Assembly (NCBI GenBank): GCA_018296165.2
Contig: JACKQL020000025.1
Location: 310,001-374,000, forward strand
Length of the DNA stretch: 64,000 nucleotides
From: Termitomyces sp. T153
Lineage: Eukaryota; Basidiomycota; Agaricomycetes; Agaricales; Lyophyllaceae
Reading direction: 5' to 3'
The position numbers were made by a program, and so were the translations under genes. Shown here piece by piece: positions 24,648 to 34,969 of the stretch (position 1 is its first letter; every line of letters starts with the position of its first letter). Under the pieces are notes generated by a model. It had not been told where the DNA came from. It ran no database searches and worked only from the letters and a program-made list of their open reading frames with translations.

Positions 24648-26141
24648 ATGGCTCCTCTTGCAGTTGTTATTCCACAAATGTCATTAGTCACTTCTGAGGC
24701 CAGCTGTAGACTTTCATCAGTCAATTCAATATCCCTAAACTCGCGAGACCCGCGGAGTCTCGTCCCCACGGCCCCAATGACCCCTCCTCTCTCTCCTGGC
24801 AATAGCGAATCAGGTGGTGATGCGAAGATAATGGACGAAGAGGCTCGGAATAACGATGCTTCCGGCCTCAAGGGCCTTCGACTAGCCGGCTCTGGTACGG
24901 CTATCCCTCCCCGATCAAGATCCGACCATACAGAAATGGACGTCGACAATGATACAGCGACATTGACTACGCCGAATCGCCCACTTCGGCTTCTGGAGGA
25001 TGAGCAGGTACACCTACAGAAGTCAGGCCTCAAATTATCGGATTTTGAAGTACGAGGGACTCTAGGTCAGTGTATCCGGACATTATGATTATACAAAAAC
25101 CAGCTAACTCCTTGCGGAAGGCTCTGGTACCTTTGCAAAAGTGCTCCTTGTTAGACATAGATCATCTACAGCGCACTCGGGCACACAGACCCACTTTGCG
25201 ATGAAAGTCCTCCGCAAGACCGACATAGTAAAGCTCCGTCAAGTCGAACATGTCAACGCAGAACGATACATCCTCTCACGAGTGTCCCATCCATTCGTCG
25301 TTGACCTTTTTGCTACCTTCCAGGACAGTCTCAACGTTTATATGTTGATGTCTTATGTTCCTGGCGGTGAACTTTTTACCCACCTACGACGTGCTCGCCG
25401 CTTCACACCGGATGTTACTCGTTTTTATCTGGCAACAATTATTTTGGCTCTTAGATATCTACACTCCTTTAACATCATTTATCGTGATCTCAAACCTGAA
25501 AATCTACTTCTTGATGCCCGCGGTTATCTTCGCTTGACTGACTTCGGGTTTGCTAAAATTGTTGACGACCGCACTTGGACCCTTTGTGGGACTCCTGAAT
25601 ATCTTGCTCCTGAAATCATTCAGTCTGATGGCCACGGTAAAGCAGCAGATTGGTGGGCATGCGGCGTGCTCTGTTATGAGATGCTTGTTGGTTATCCTCC
25701 TTTCTTCGATGAATCACCCTACGGTATCTACGAAAAAATCTTGAGCGGGCATATTCATTGGCCACGCACCATGGACTCTTTGTCACGGGACCTCATCCGA
25801 GCGTTCTTGAATCCTGATAGGACGAAACGCCTTGGAAACATGATTGGAGGACCCCAGGATGTTCTAGATCATCCCTGGTTCAGAGGCGTTGATTGGGGTG
25901 CGTTGGAACGTCGTGAGATCAACGTAAGAAGATCAGTATTGTGATTTTTATTGCTCATGTTGACAATTTTCTTCCGTAGGCTCCGATCATCCCTCATACT
26001 TCCTCTCTGGATGACACTCGCCATTTTGTGCACCAGCCTCTCCCTTCTCCCGACGAAATGCCTGGTCTGATCAAGGAAGAACAACCACCCGCACTGCATC
26101 AACGCTTCGATCCTATAGCTTACCAGTTCTTTGAGTTCTAA
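24648..26141 (+). CDS. cAMP-dependent protein kinase catalytic subunit (AGC kinase)
   Basis: The start at 24648 (MAPLAVVIPQ) gives a disordered N-terminal extension of about 130 residues, then the kinase domain: LSDFEVRGTLG and GTFAKVLLV (glycine loop, split by an intron near 25065-25120), FAMKVLRK (ATP lysine), YVPGGELFTHLRRARRF, IIYRDLKPENLLLD, LTDFGFAKIV, the activation loop TWTLCGTPEYLAPEII with its phospho-Thr, and DWWACGVLCYEMLVGYPPF. After an intron near 25924-25979 the AGC tail ends PIAYQFFEF, a truncated FxxF motif at the extreme C-terminus as in PKA. Family role: effector of cAMP signalling in nutrient response, morphogenesis and mating. All catalytic residues are intact. Confidence 0.95.
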
Positions 26142-26735
26142 TCACCCTCAACATCATCCTCCTTATCCTGGCGAGTAAGGACTTTCGATCTCGTCCCGTG
26201 TTTTCCAGAGACCCTACCCTTTATTACTACACACAATCTTCGCCGATCCTTTTGATAGTTCTTCTATCGTTATATTTGTATTCTTTGCGGATCCAGACTC
26301 AGTTTTTCTTCGATTTCATACTTAGAAGCCTGGAGTTGTATTAATTACTGTCTACCTATGTTCGATTTTATACTTTGTCTTCGCGCAGACATCGCTTTCG
26401 TTGCATCTTACCGTTATTTTGATATATCGCGCTTTGTGTATATTCGTAGTCCTTTCTTGTTGTCTTATACTTATACGCCAAAGTAGTGTAGCCGTCTCAT
26501 TATGTATCAGTATTATTAGTCTCACATCTTTGAAAGAAGTCCCACATCCTTAGAAGTAAAGACGTGTATTACATAAGCGTGAATATTCTAGTCTTAACTG
26601 CCCCTAAAATTAACTCCCTCCCATCGATATATGGCGGGCGATATGTCCACTTTTCTCGTTTCTGAAGCTCAGCTAATATTGGATGAAGTGTGTCGCATCG
26701 TTCCTCACACCCGCGCTTTCGTCTGAAAAGGCGAC
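26142..26735. other. Intergenic, 3' flank of PKA and promoter of WD40 gene
   Basis: 594 bp, strongly pyrimidine-rich in its first half (many CTT, TTC and TTT runs), consistent with a long 3' untranslated region. An ATG at 26631 opens 31 codons that end at a TGA at 26724 in the same frame as the WD40 gene; I treat it as a possible short upstream ORF, not an exon. Confidence 0.45.
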
Positions 26736-28226
26736 ATGTTCAAGGCCCGTCGCCAAAAATCGGAAAAGATAAAGACTCTCGGCTCTCCAATCCAACTGAG
26801 TGGGAAAGCTTTAGCTATCCAAGTACATGAAAGCTATGTATGGATTGCAGAGAACACGGCTGTCGTCAGAAAGCTTGATCTGGAGGTATTTGAAGCTTGT
26901 GACCATCTTACTAGTTGATCGAACCCTTCTTCTTAATAGTCTGGTAAAACTGTACAACTCTACAAAGGGCACACGGGCCCTGTAACGACCCTTGCGTTTA
27001 CTGATACAAATCCTGGTTCTGGTGACGGAAAGATTCTTATAACGGGCTCTTGGGACCGGGTGAATAATTCGTTCCTTTCAGCTGAGATACCCGGCATGAC
27101 TGGCTGAGGAAAGACTATCAGGTTATGGAATACAGACGTACATTCTTTCACTAATCTGCTCTTAGTAACTTTGCTCACCTATTTCTCGTAGACAAGGGAG
27201 TTGATTTCAACAACAAAAGATGCTCATGGCGATTTTATCAAGAGCCTGTTTGTGCTATCATCTCATAACTTATTGATATCGTCTGGCTCAGACAAGATAG
27301 TACGGTTTTGGTGCGTGCGCAGTCAAAGACAATCATGTTGTGGACCATATATGTTATACATTCAGGGACCTGTCCACGCTACAACGAAAAGAACCTCTGA
27401 GAAGCGTAGGCTCTATTTCTTCGCACACACGACCGGTTGAATCTCTTTATGCGAGCACATGTTTTGACACCTCTGCCGTTTTGTATACCGCAGACACCAT
27501 GGGTATTATTAAATTCTGGTTCCTAACAAAAGATGGAGGATCTTCTCCAACGTGGCGTGGCACGCTTCGAGAGGAATTAATACATCATCGGACAAGAATC
27601 AATGAGATGTTATACGGCTCCGACCACCTTTGGACAGGTATGATTTCCCAGACGCACAGTTAGCTAATCATGACGCGTGATCTACAGCGTCTGCGGATGG
27701 GACCGTACAGGTGTTGAACAGGGCTTCACCCGAAAAGTCTCCACCTCCGATAGAGCACCCTGCACCTGTCAGATCTATACTCCCGCTTGCTCTGACCGAA
27801 CTTGGAGAACCCTATCTCTTAACAGGAGCAGGTGACATGATGCGGGTGTACGATGTATCGACTGCTGATGAGCCGGAACTCATTAGGGAGATGGATGCGC
27901 ACTGGCATGATATCACAGCGATTCGTCTGTGGAAGAGAGTGACTGCCGGAAGTGATGGAATGTCTCGGATAGAACCATGGATCGTTAGTACTAGTTTGGA
28001 TGGTACGATCCGCAAATGGAGACTGAGTGGTATGATTGGGAACCATTTCCACGAATTGGGATCCAACCCGTAACTAATTGCCTGTACAGAACTTCTGTCT
28101 TTGCCCCCTATTCCGAAAGAGCCGGTAATATCTGCGCCAGCTCCGCCACCGAGCAGTCAAAAGAGCGGATTCAAGATGACGGATGACGAGGAGCGCGAAC
28201 TGGCGGAACTTATGGATTCCGATTAG
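26736..28226 (+). CDS. WD40-repeat protein, function unknown
   Basis: The start at 26736 (MFKARRQKSEKIKTLG) is the first ATG after an in-frame TGA at 26724. Repeats include SGKTVQLYKGHTGPVTTLAF, GKILITGSWDRTIRLWNT, SSHNLLISSGSDKIVRFW followed across an intron by DLSTLQ, AVLYTADTMGIIKFW, HLWTASADGTVQVLN, EPYLLTGAGDMMRVYD and EPWIVSTSLDGTIRKWRL, about seven blades and therefore one beta-propeller. The C-terminal tail is Pro-rich and acidic (MTDDEERELAELMDSD), with the stop at 28224-28226. Introns lie near 26887-26941, 27058-27111, 27137-27191, 27310-27365, 27640-27687 and 28031-28089. It is a conserved fungal type, but I do not recognise a named orthologue. Confidence 0.82.
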
Positions 28227-29842
28227 ATCAGGGCGGAAAACTCTGCATCTGGCACTGATTACTGTGTTACGGAACGCCGTTCATGCTCTACCCTGGAAAA
28301 TATGGGTCCTCATTTAGTGTCTTCTCCTTCCACCCCTTTGGAACCCAGCCCTTGTCCTCCTGCTCTTGCACCCATATGTCTAACACAGGCAGTAACTTGT
28401 GCTCAACACGAAATATTGATTTGAACATCTCTTACTGTCCCGCAAAATTCTAGCTACCAGTCTAGGAATATAGGGCTCTTTCCGAAACTGTGTGACAGGT
28501 GTGAACAACGTCCGAAATTGAAGACAATCACCTTAGTCTTCGGCAGGCGCCGCAGAGTTTGTTAGTCGACACGTAGATAATGTTCTTGTATATCCAAGCC
28601 GAGGTTGTCGGTGTGTCACGCATGTTGTAGTGTAGATTGCCTGACTGGGCATAGAGTGACTGTCCTATCTCAGAGGATAACGAGCCCACGAGCCCCTTTG
28701 GATCGGTGTGTTGCACGTCATCTTTGAAAGTAACTGTAGCTCTTTGGTTCAGATTCGCCTGTCCAGGGAAAACCCCATCCTTTTCCTTGCAATCAGACTC
28801 GTGCATCTCGTGAAAAGCCTTTTCCATGACTGAAGAACATGAGACTGCCCCACGGAGAAGGTTTTATCGTCCTACTGTGCAATAAAAAATCTTCCGAAAC
28901 GTTGTCAAGAAGAAGTTGTAGGGGTTCTAATACTGATCGTATTATATACTGCTTCAAGGATGCGATTGTAAGGCAGCCCAAATCCCCAACTCATTTCGAG
29001 CTGGTTAGGATAACGGAAAGGTTACGACCATTTCCATCACTGGCTCCCGGGCATTGCATCTACATAACTAGGGTACAATTGTCGCTCCGCAATCCTCTCG
29101 CGATAGGTCACTTCGAGTCCACCAGTTTTCCTCAAATATAATCATAAAATGATAAGTACAACACAATACACAGAGCAGGATACACGTGTGCTGGTGAGAT
29201 TGTCATCCAAACACGCGATATAGCCAAGCATTGAGATTGGAGCACTAGTCACAAATTGGAGCACTAGCCTGGAGCGCCGATCGAGTAGGATTGTCGGCCG
29301 TGATGCCGAGACTCAGCTGGTAAATGGTAATTTAGATGGAGGCAGGGAAGAGGGGTTCGACATACGGCCCGTACATACGACGGCATAAGTACGGCCACGA
29401 ATAGCGAACAAAACCCAAGTACCGGCTGAACAAATTCAGCTGATTTGACTACCGCAATTCCATTTGATTCGAACGGAATTCAATTTTTCAATAGGTTTCT
29501 CTAAGGGTACGAGCGCTGTCTTGCATAGTACTAGTTAGGTAGCAGGTAACTTAGAAGCCAAATGAATTTTTAGAGGGCTACACCTGCAACAACAAGTGAG
29601 GTGATGACGGTTATCATGTTCACTTATCACATTATCCTTGATAGTCGCGATGATATGCAAGAAACTAGTTCACCGCATATATATATGTCATAGATCACGA
29701 GTCCAGACGAGGTAAGTATAACAATATGTAGTGGTCGTCGGCTAATAAGCGAGTGAGTACCTGTGATATGCAAAATTGTTGTGATCATGCTCCTATTTCC
29801 AGTTGACCATCCGTTCAGAGAATAGATACCGATTAAATAATG
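28227..29842. other. Largest gene-poor stretch (1.6 kb) with small repeats
   Basis: No recognisable protein family on either strand. It contains a minus-strand 99-codon frame with an ATG at 28827 (stop near 28528) that could be an orphan exon, a 13-bp direct repeat (29236-29248 and 29255-29267), an inverted-repeat cluster of TACGGCC-type words at 29364-29398, and a catatatatatg palindrome near 29677-29688. The downstream half also serves as 3' flank of the nitronate monooxygenase gene. Confidence 0.5.
29236..29267. repeat. 13-bp direct repeat pair
   Basis: The word attggagcactag occurs at 29236-29248 and again at 29255-29267, separated by 6 bp. It is exact and lies in non-coding sequence. 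Function is unknown. Confidence 0.8.
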
Positions 29843-31493
29843 TCACAGCTTTGCGTGTACCAAACCTTGGGCATTTTTCAGGCTGGCTGCCGCCGTAGTT
29901 ACAAGTTCGTCCACACTTTGTACCGTCAAATCAACGACCTAGCACCTGTATCAAAAGGGACTCACATTTCCTTTGCAGGTTTAATGTCCTACGAAGATGA
30001 ATCGTCAGCTAGTTCGTGAATCTCAAAAATAAAACAACGTACGTTGATAGATCCAGCAACACGTCCCATTAGCCCTAGAAGAGAGCGATCAGGAGGAGCT
30101 TTTCATGGATCTGAGGTTACTTTACATGCGAAACCGGGCATTGACTTGTTAGGATGATTCTGAAGTTCAATTTCGTGAGGGACTTTCCCTTCTGCAAGTA
30201 AAACATCCATCTCAGCCCGTCTGTTTGTCTCCCTAAGAACCAGTAAGATCGCGGTGGGCACGAAAGCGCGAAAATGTAACCCACCAGTCTGCGACGTACG
30301 GTGTCTTCCGCACACTCATAGGGCGCCCAGAATATATCAAAGTGCGGGCTACGTCGTCATAACCAGCGGTAAGGACCATGTCCTTATGTTTCTTAGGAGC
30401 GCCAGCCTCAACACTAGCTACAAACCGTGTCCCAACCCAGACGCCTGAGGCACCGTACCTAAAGATGTAACGTGAGCACATCAGCGCGGGTCCAAGTGGA
30501 AGGGGATAAAACTGACGCGAGGGCAGCGGCTAAACCGCGACCGTCGGCAATACCACCGGCCGCTACAACTATGATGGGCTCACCCGTCAGGGGGCTCATT
30601 CTGCCTTTGCAAGCGTCCACAACAGCGGGAATCAGAATGGAAAAAGCTGTATCTCCGGTGTGCCCACCCCCCTCTCCACCTTGGGCACAGATAATATCGA
30701 CGCCTGAAGAGAAGCGTAAGTATATGAGGCATCGATTCAAAAGGATAAATATATATTCACCTTGGGCAAGCGCCTTCGGAACATGCTATATATTAGAGAA
30801 TGGTCAGGTGGGGCATGCGATCAATCCGTCGCTTGAAAACCAACCTTCGGGTGTCCGACCATGCTGACGAAAGGGTAAATAAGCATCACGCACCACCCTG
30901 ACCCTCAAATGGGATGACACTCACTTCATGACAGGGATACCAGCAGCGTGTAGCTTGTCAACTGCCCATTTGGGTGGGACGCCGACAGCACAGACGAATA
31001 ATGACGCCTTGCTCTTGATTATTACATCAATGAGCTCTGGGAGCTGTCCAGCTGTGTAATCTCTCTAGTAAAAAAGGTAATCAGGAAAGGAACCGCGAGC
31101 TAGTAAACTCAACAACAAACGTTGGTCTTTCTTGCACTACCTCCAACCTGGGGAATCAGAAGGTCGACGCCGAAAGGCGCGTTCTTGTCCTCGAGATGGC
31201 TCTTGAGCTCATCAATCGAGCCCTGAAGGAATTTTGGGCTCTGGCGAACACCGCCAATAACACCAATGCCACCTACAAGGCGTCAATAAAGGTGTCCCGA
31301 AAGTAATGAGCATCGGCTTGCCTGCATTCGTGACGACAGCGGCGAGCTTTGGTCCTGCTGCGACGTTCATGCTAAGGATAGTTAGTACTTGCTGCTCACG
31401 AGTGTAAACTACGCACCCAGCGAGCATGACGGGGTGGTTGATTTTAAACAACCTTGTCAGGGGGGTGGAGAAGATGGGCTGAGATGGAGGCAT
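29843..31493 (-). CDS. Nitronate monooxygenase (2-nitropropane dioxygenase family, FMN enzyme)
   Basis: The start at 31493 gives MPPSQPIFSTPLTRLFKINH followed by PVMLAG, then across an intron MNVAAGPKLAAVVTNAG. The TIM-barrel FMN-binding segments are GGIGVIGGVRQSPKFL, APFGVDLLIPQVGG, DVIIKSKASLFVCAVGVPPKW, GIPVMNMVGHPKH, GVDIICAQGGEGGGHTGD, IIVVAAGGIADGRGLAAAL and FGASGVWVGTRFVAS. The C-terminal exons, joined by short introns, end NAQGLVHAKL, with the stop at 29843-29845. Family role: oxidises toxic alkyl nitronates such as propionate-3-nitronate. All motifs are present and the length is normal for fungal members. It is divergent from the heme lyase gene with 156 bp between starts. Confidence 0.92.
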
Positions 31494-31649
31494 TGGAATT
31501 GTGGGAGGACGTGTGGAGAAACGGGAAAACCAGTAGGCGAGGCATTTATATAGTGAGAAATGCGGTACAAGATTTGGTTGCGGGACCGGACCGAGCGGTG
31601 CGTCACCGCGGAGATGCGGATGGCATCAAATTCTGTTTTTTCCGTGACC

Positions 31650-32316
31650 ATGTCCGGCGGTTGTCCCGTTGACCATACAAACCCGTCCTCCTCTCCCTCA
31701 TGTCCTGTTGACCCCAGCTCAGCGCCGTCCACCTCCTCATGGAGCCGGTTCTTTGGTGCCTCCTCCTCTCACGCACCTCTCTCCACTGAGCGCGAAACAT
31801 CCTCGATTCCCCGGCCCAATGACGGCAACTGGGTCTATCCTTCAGAAGCCCAGTTTTTTGCTGCGATGGCTCGAAAAAACCACAACCCCCAAGCCGCGGA
31901 CATGAAGACCATTGTTCCCATACATAATGCCGTCAATGAACGTGCCTGGACAGAGATCTTGAAATGGGAGGCTGGTAGAGGCGGAGAGGCATGTGGTGGC
32001 ATCAAGCTTGTCAATTTCCAAGGAAAGCCCAATGAAAGGAGCCCGAAGGCTCGATGGAAGACGCTTCTTGGGTTTGTCGTTTCATGCTTGTTGTCACAGG
32101 GCCCTGACGTGTTGCGACAGCTACTCCGCACCTTTTGACCGTCACGACTGGATCGTCGACCGCTGTGGTGTCCGAACGCGTTACATCATTGATTTCTACA
32201 CCGGACATAGCCAGGGAACGCCCGACAGAAATTTGTCTTTCTACTTGGATGTGCGCCCCGCGTTGGACAACTGGGAGGGCGTCAAAATGAGAGTTCAGCA
32301 CTTCTTCGGAACGTAG
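31650..32316 (+). CDS. CYC3: Holocytochrome c synthase (cytochrome c heme lyase)
   Basis: The start at 31650 opens MSGGCPVDH with a second SCPVDP soon after; these Cys-Pro heme-regulatory motifs are typical of the family. Next come DGNWVYPSEAQFFAAMARK, VPIHNAVNERAWTEILKWE with the conserved heme-contact His region, and GGIKLVNFQGKPNERSPKAR. After one intron (about 32074-32125) the sequence reads YSAPFDRHDWIVDRCGVRTRYIIDFY and ends QHFFGT at 32316. The enzyme attaches heme covalently to apocytochrome c (or c1) in the mitochondrial intermembrane space. Whether it is the c or c1 type is not resolved here. Confidence 0.93.
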
Positions 32317-32373
32317 TGGTCAGATACGAAGCATAATCCCTACATACAGTAATATATACATTGCCAATATAGA

Positions 32374-33859
32374 CTAGCGCTTTCCTTTAGTCCTTGACTT
32401 TTTAACCGGTCGCTTGACTTCCTCTTCCTCTTCACTACTCTCTGGGTCCTCGTCTGCGTCGTCCTCGCTGTCTTCAATTTCCTCGTTATCATCCCAATTG
32501 TCGCTGCCCTCATCAAACTCGTCCTCTTCGTCTTCATCTACTTCTGCGTCTTCCTCATCTTGATCATCATCCATAGCCTCATCCTCATCCTCGCCCTCTG
32601 CCTTCTTATGGCCAGATTCAGCAAGAGCTTTTTTACGCTGTACATTTCGCTCTTGTTCTTCACGCCGCTCCTTCTTCAATTTCGCTTTCGCGGCATGTTC
32701 CGCTTTCAGTTCTGCGATCTCTTTCTTGGTTTTCTTCACTATGGGGATGTAAGACACAGTTTTCAAGAACCAAACAAATCACGAACCGAAGTGATGATAA
32801 ATTACGTTTCCTTCCTTCCCAGGAATACCTTCTACTATCTTGACCAACCGTAGCTCCATTCTGGGCCCAATCTCATCAAGTCTGACTGCTCTCCTTTGAC
32901 CCTTCTTGTTGTTTCTTCCAACGTAATCATCCGCAAGATCAACGGCATCACCATCGTCCCCTGCGACGCTTTCCGTGGAGGAGGCCGCACTCTCATATCC
33001 CCCGTCTGGTCCAGGATCTCCTCTTCTTCTGAGCACAAAGTCTGCAATGTCCTTTTCATTACCGAGATCTAGGATACTTGGCGTCGAAGGGGTTTTGGCT
33101 GTGGCGCCTTCAAGGACACGTCGAACGCGTTTGGAAACGCCATAAGGTTTTACAGTGATCAAGTAATGGCGGAAGTCTACTGTCTCGCGGTCGGCGTTGT
33201 AAGATACGAGAACAACTCTTCGCGCCGAGGAAAGTGTCAAGGTCTGTGGAGAGAGAGGCGGGAACATGGTCTGAAACGTTTTCATTAGAAGCGGGATGTG
33301 TGGGGGTGTTGTGGGTGATGCAGGAGGGAACGATGCTAGTACTAACTAAGGATAAATTTTAATCTGGATCAAGCTCGTGCAAGTAAACCGGATACTCACC
33401 AGAGGAGCACTGAGGTATTCCATTCCAATGCTTCTTGCTCTCCGTGATGTATTAAGGATATCTTTGATAAGACTGTACCGTTCTATCCTAAAGCTCAGTG
33501 TTGGACCGGCGGAGAGACGAACGATCCTGAGAGAAGGAGCAACATCTGTCAAAGTGAACGCAAGCAAGTGTGAAACTTGTAAGGCCGGGGCCATAGTCAA
33601 GAAGTCCTTGAGTTTATTACGTTTCCTTTCCTTGCTTCAACGTCAAATTTGTTACATAGTACGCAGAGGGATAATGGCTAAAACACACTTTTAGCCGACT
33701 GGCGGTGTTGGGTTCCATAACTTTACGGATGTCGCGCACAAGTTGACTGAGCGAAGAGCCGACCTGACCATGCTTGATGATGAAAGATTTGGGCACCCCG
33801 GTCTCGGATGTTGGAAGAGCACCCTTGAGATGTGTCCTGTTCTTGCGCTTGCGTCCCAT
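32374..33859 (-). CDS. SSF1: Ribosome biogenesis factor SSF1/PPAN (Brix domain)
   Basis: The start at 33859 gives MGRKRKNRTHLKGALP, then PKSFIIKHGQVGSSLSQLVRDIRKVMEPNTASRLK, the opening of Ssf1/Peter Pan proteins. After introns the Brix domain continues with KDFLTMAPALQVSHLLAFT, LRIVRLSAGPTLSFRIERYSL, METLF-like MKTFQTMFPPLSP, RRVVLVSYN, VDFRHYLITVKPYGVSKRVR, EIGPRMELRLVKIVEGIPGKEGNVIYH. The C-terminus is a Lys-rich coil and a long Asp/Glu tract ending VKKSRTKGKR at 32374. Family role: nucleolar 60S subunit assembly with Rrp15/Rrp14-type partners and 27S pre-rRNA processing. It is divergent from the CINP-like gene with 126 bp between starts. Confidence 0.93.
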
Positions 33860-33985
33860 TGCTCAAAAATGAAGTGACTGCAACCTTCTAGAAAACTTTT
33901 TCCTTACGACAAGTTTGGGATATTTCAATCTTATATTTGTAATAGTCGTGTTCGGCAAACAACGCCTTTCGAGTTGTCCACCGTC

Positions 33986-34841
33986 ATGAGTGGTCGCCTC
34001 GCCTCTTTTCGCGGCCCGTCGACACCAGTGGCCTCTCCAGTGCGTGTAAAGCAATCTGAAACTCCAAATTCTCCATCGCGATCCTCAGAATCCACATATC
34101 ACAGAAAAACACGGACTATTCTGCATGAACTATGCTCAATCGCAGAAACATGGGACCAACTTGTAATCATCGACGGCCTCAAGGCTGCAAAGAACCTCGT
34201 AGATGCACGAACTGATTTAGAGTATGCTTTGGTGATTTCTAAAATATTTTTCATGACCTGATGTCATTGTCGAAATAAGCAACGATATTGCCGCTTTTCC
34301 GGATAAACAACCACGTTCAAAACTTGTCGGCCCCAGGCTCGACTTTATGGATAAATGTATCGCAGATTTAGATCAAGTAATCTTGAAGTTGGTAAGAGAA
34401 TTCCCAGCCATTGTTTCACGGTCAATCAATTATCTGTCTGTAGCAAAAGCAGTTCCGTCGAATGAACGCAGCCATAGACAATTTGGAAGCATTATTCTTT
34501 GAGGCAAACAAGAGTAAGGGCTGGCAATGGGCTCGCCAGGAGCCATTGTGGGTAACATGGCCATTAGAAAAGTTTGGTACGAGTGACATTTTGCTATTGT
34601 CGTGAACGTCGTTTACAATTTCATGTCAGTGACATCCGTCTCCTCAATTTTGATCCCGTACCATCGTTCTCTTGATTTGCACATCGAGCTCGTGAACAGT
34701 CTTCGCAGCCATTCGATATCTTTCCAAGAGTCTCGTGATATTATTTTGAAATGGGCTCAACAACCATGGCTGCAAGAAGACGGCTGGGACGCCAGATGGG
34801 AAGACATTTGTGCTGCTGAAGTGGAGCGATGGAATAGATGA
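33986..34841 (+). CDS. CINP-like (CDK2-interacting protein family) conserved protein
   Basis: The first ATG, at 33986, gives MSGRLASFRGPSTPV; exons join through short introns near 34220-34278, 34393-34443, 34515 and 34575-34626. The N-terminal half is a helical segment (RTILHELCSIAETWDQLVIIDGLKAAKNLVDART) and a coiled region (DKCIADLDQVILKLQKQFRRMNAAIDNLEALF). The C-terminal half reads EPLWVTWPLEKF, YHRSLDLHIELVNSLRSH and ILKWAQQPWLQEDGWDARWEDICAAE. The PLWxTWPxxxF and WxxQPW blocks resemble human CINP at equivalent spacing; this is my reading, not a search result. CINP takes part in replication checkpoint signalling and in the SPATA5-C1orf109 complex of 60S maturation. No enzyme motif is present. 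Confidence 0.6.
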
Positions 34842-34969
34842 CATACTAGCAAATGAGAGGTCCGTTAATCATGTTGAATATACCAAGCCCAGAGAGAAGC
34901 AGTCAAACAATTGTACATGTTAAGTATAATAGAGCAGAGGATATCAACGTACACAACACTAGAGAAACG

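Noticed and set aside
24560..25033. Minus-strand open frame of 157 codons
   Set aside because: Antisense shadow of the disordered N-terminus of the PKA gene; no domain, and the plus-strand reading is clearly the real one.
26631..26726. Possible first exon of the WD40 gene starting MAGDMSTFLV
   Set aside because: It ends at a TGA in the same frame and the only GT-AG join to the downstream exon puts it out of frame, so at most it is an upstream ORF.
29297..29370. tRNA-like element: GGCCGTG pairing with TACGGCC, with GGTTCGA before the 3' arm
   Set aside because: The acceptor-like ends pair, but the T-stem has no 3' partner and no anticodon arm forms, so it is kept only as an inverted repeat.
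33974..33985. Extended N-terminus of the CINP-like protein
   Set aside because: It would begin at TTG; the first ATG is at 33986.
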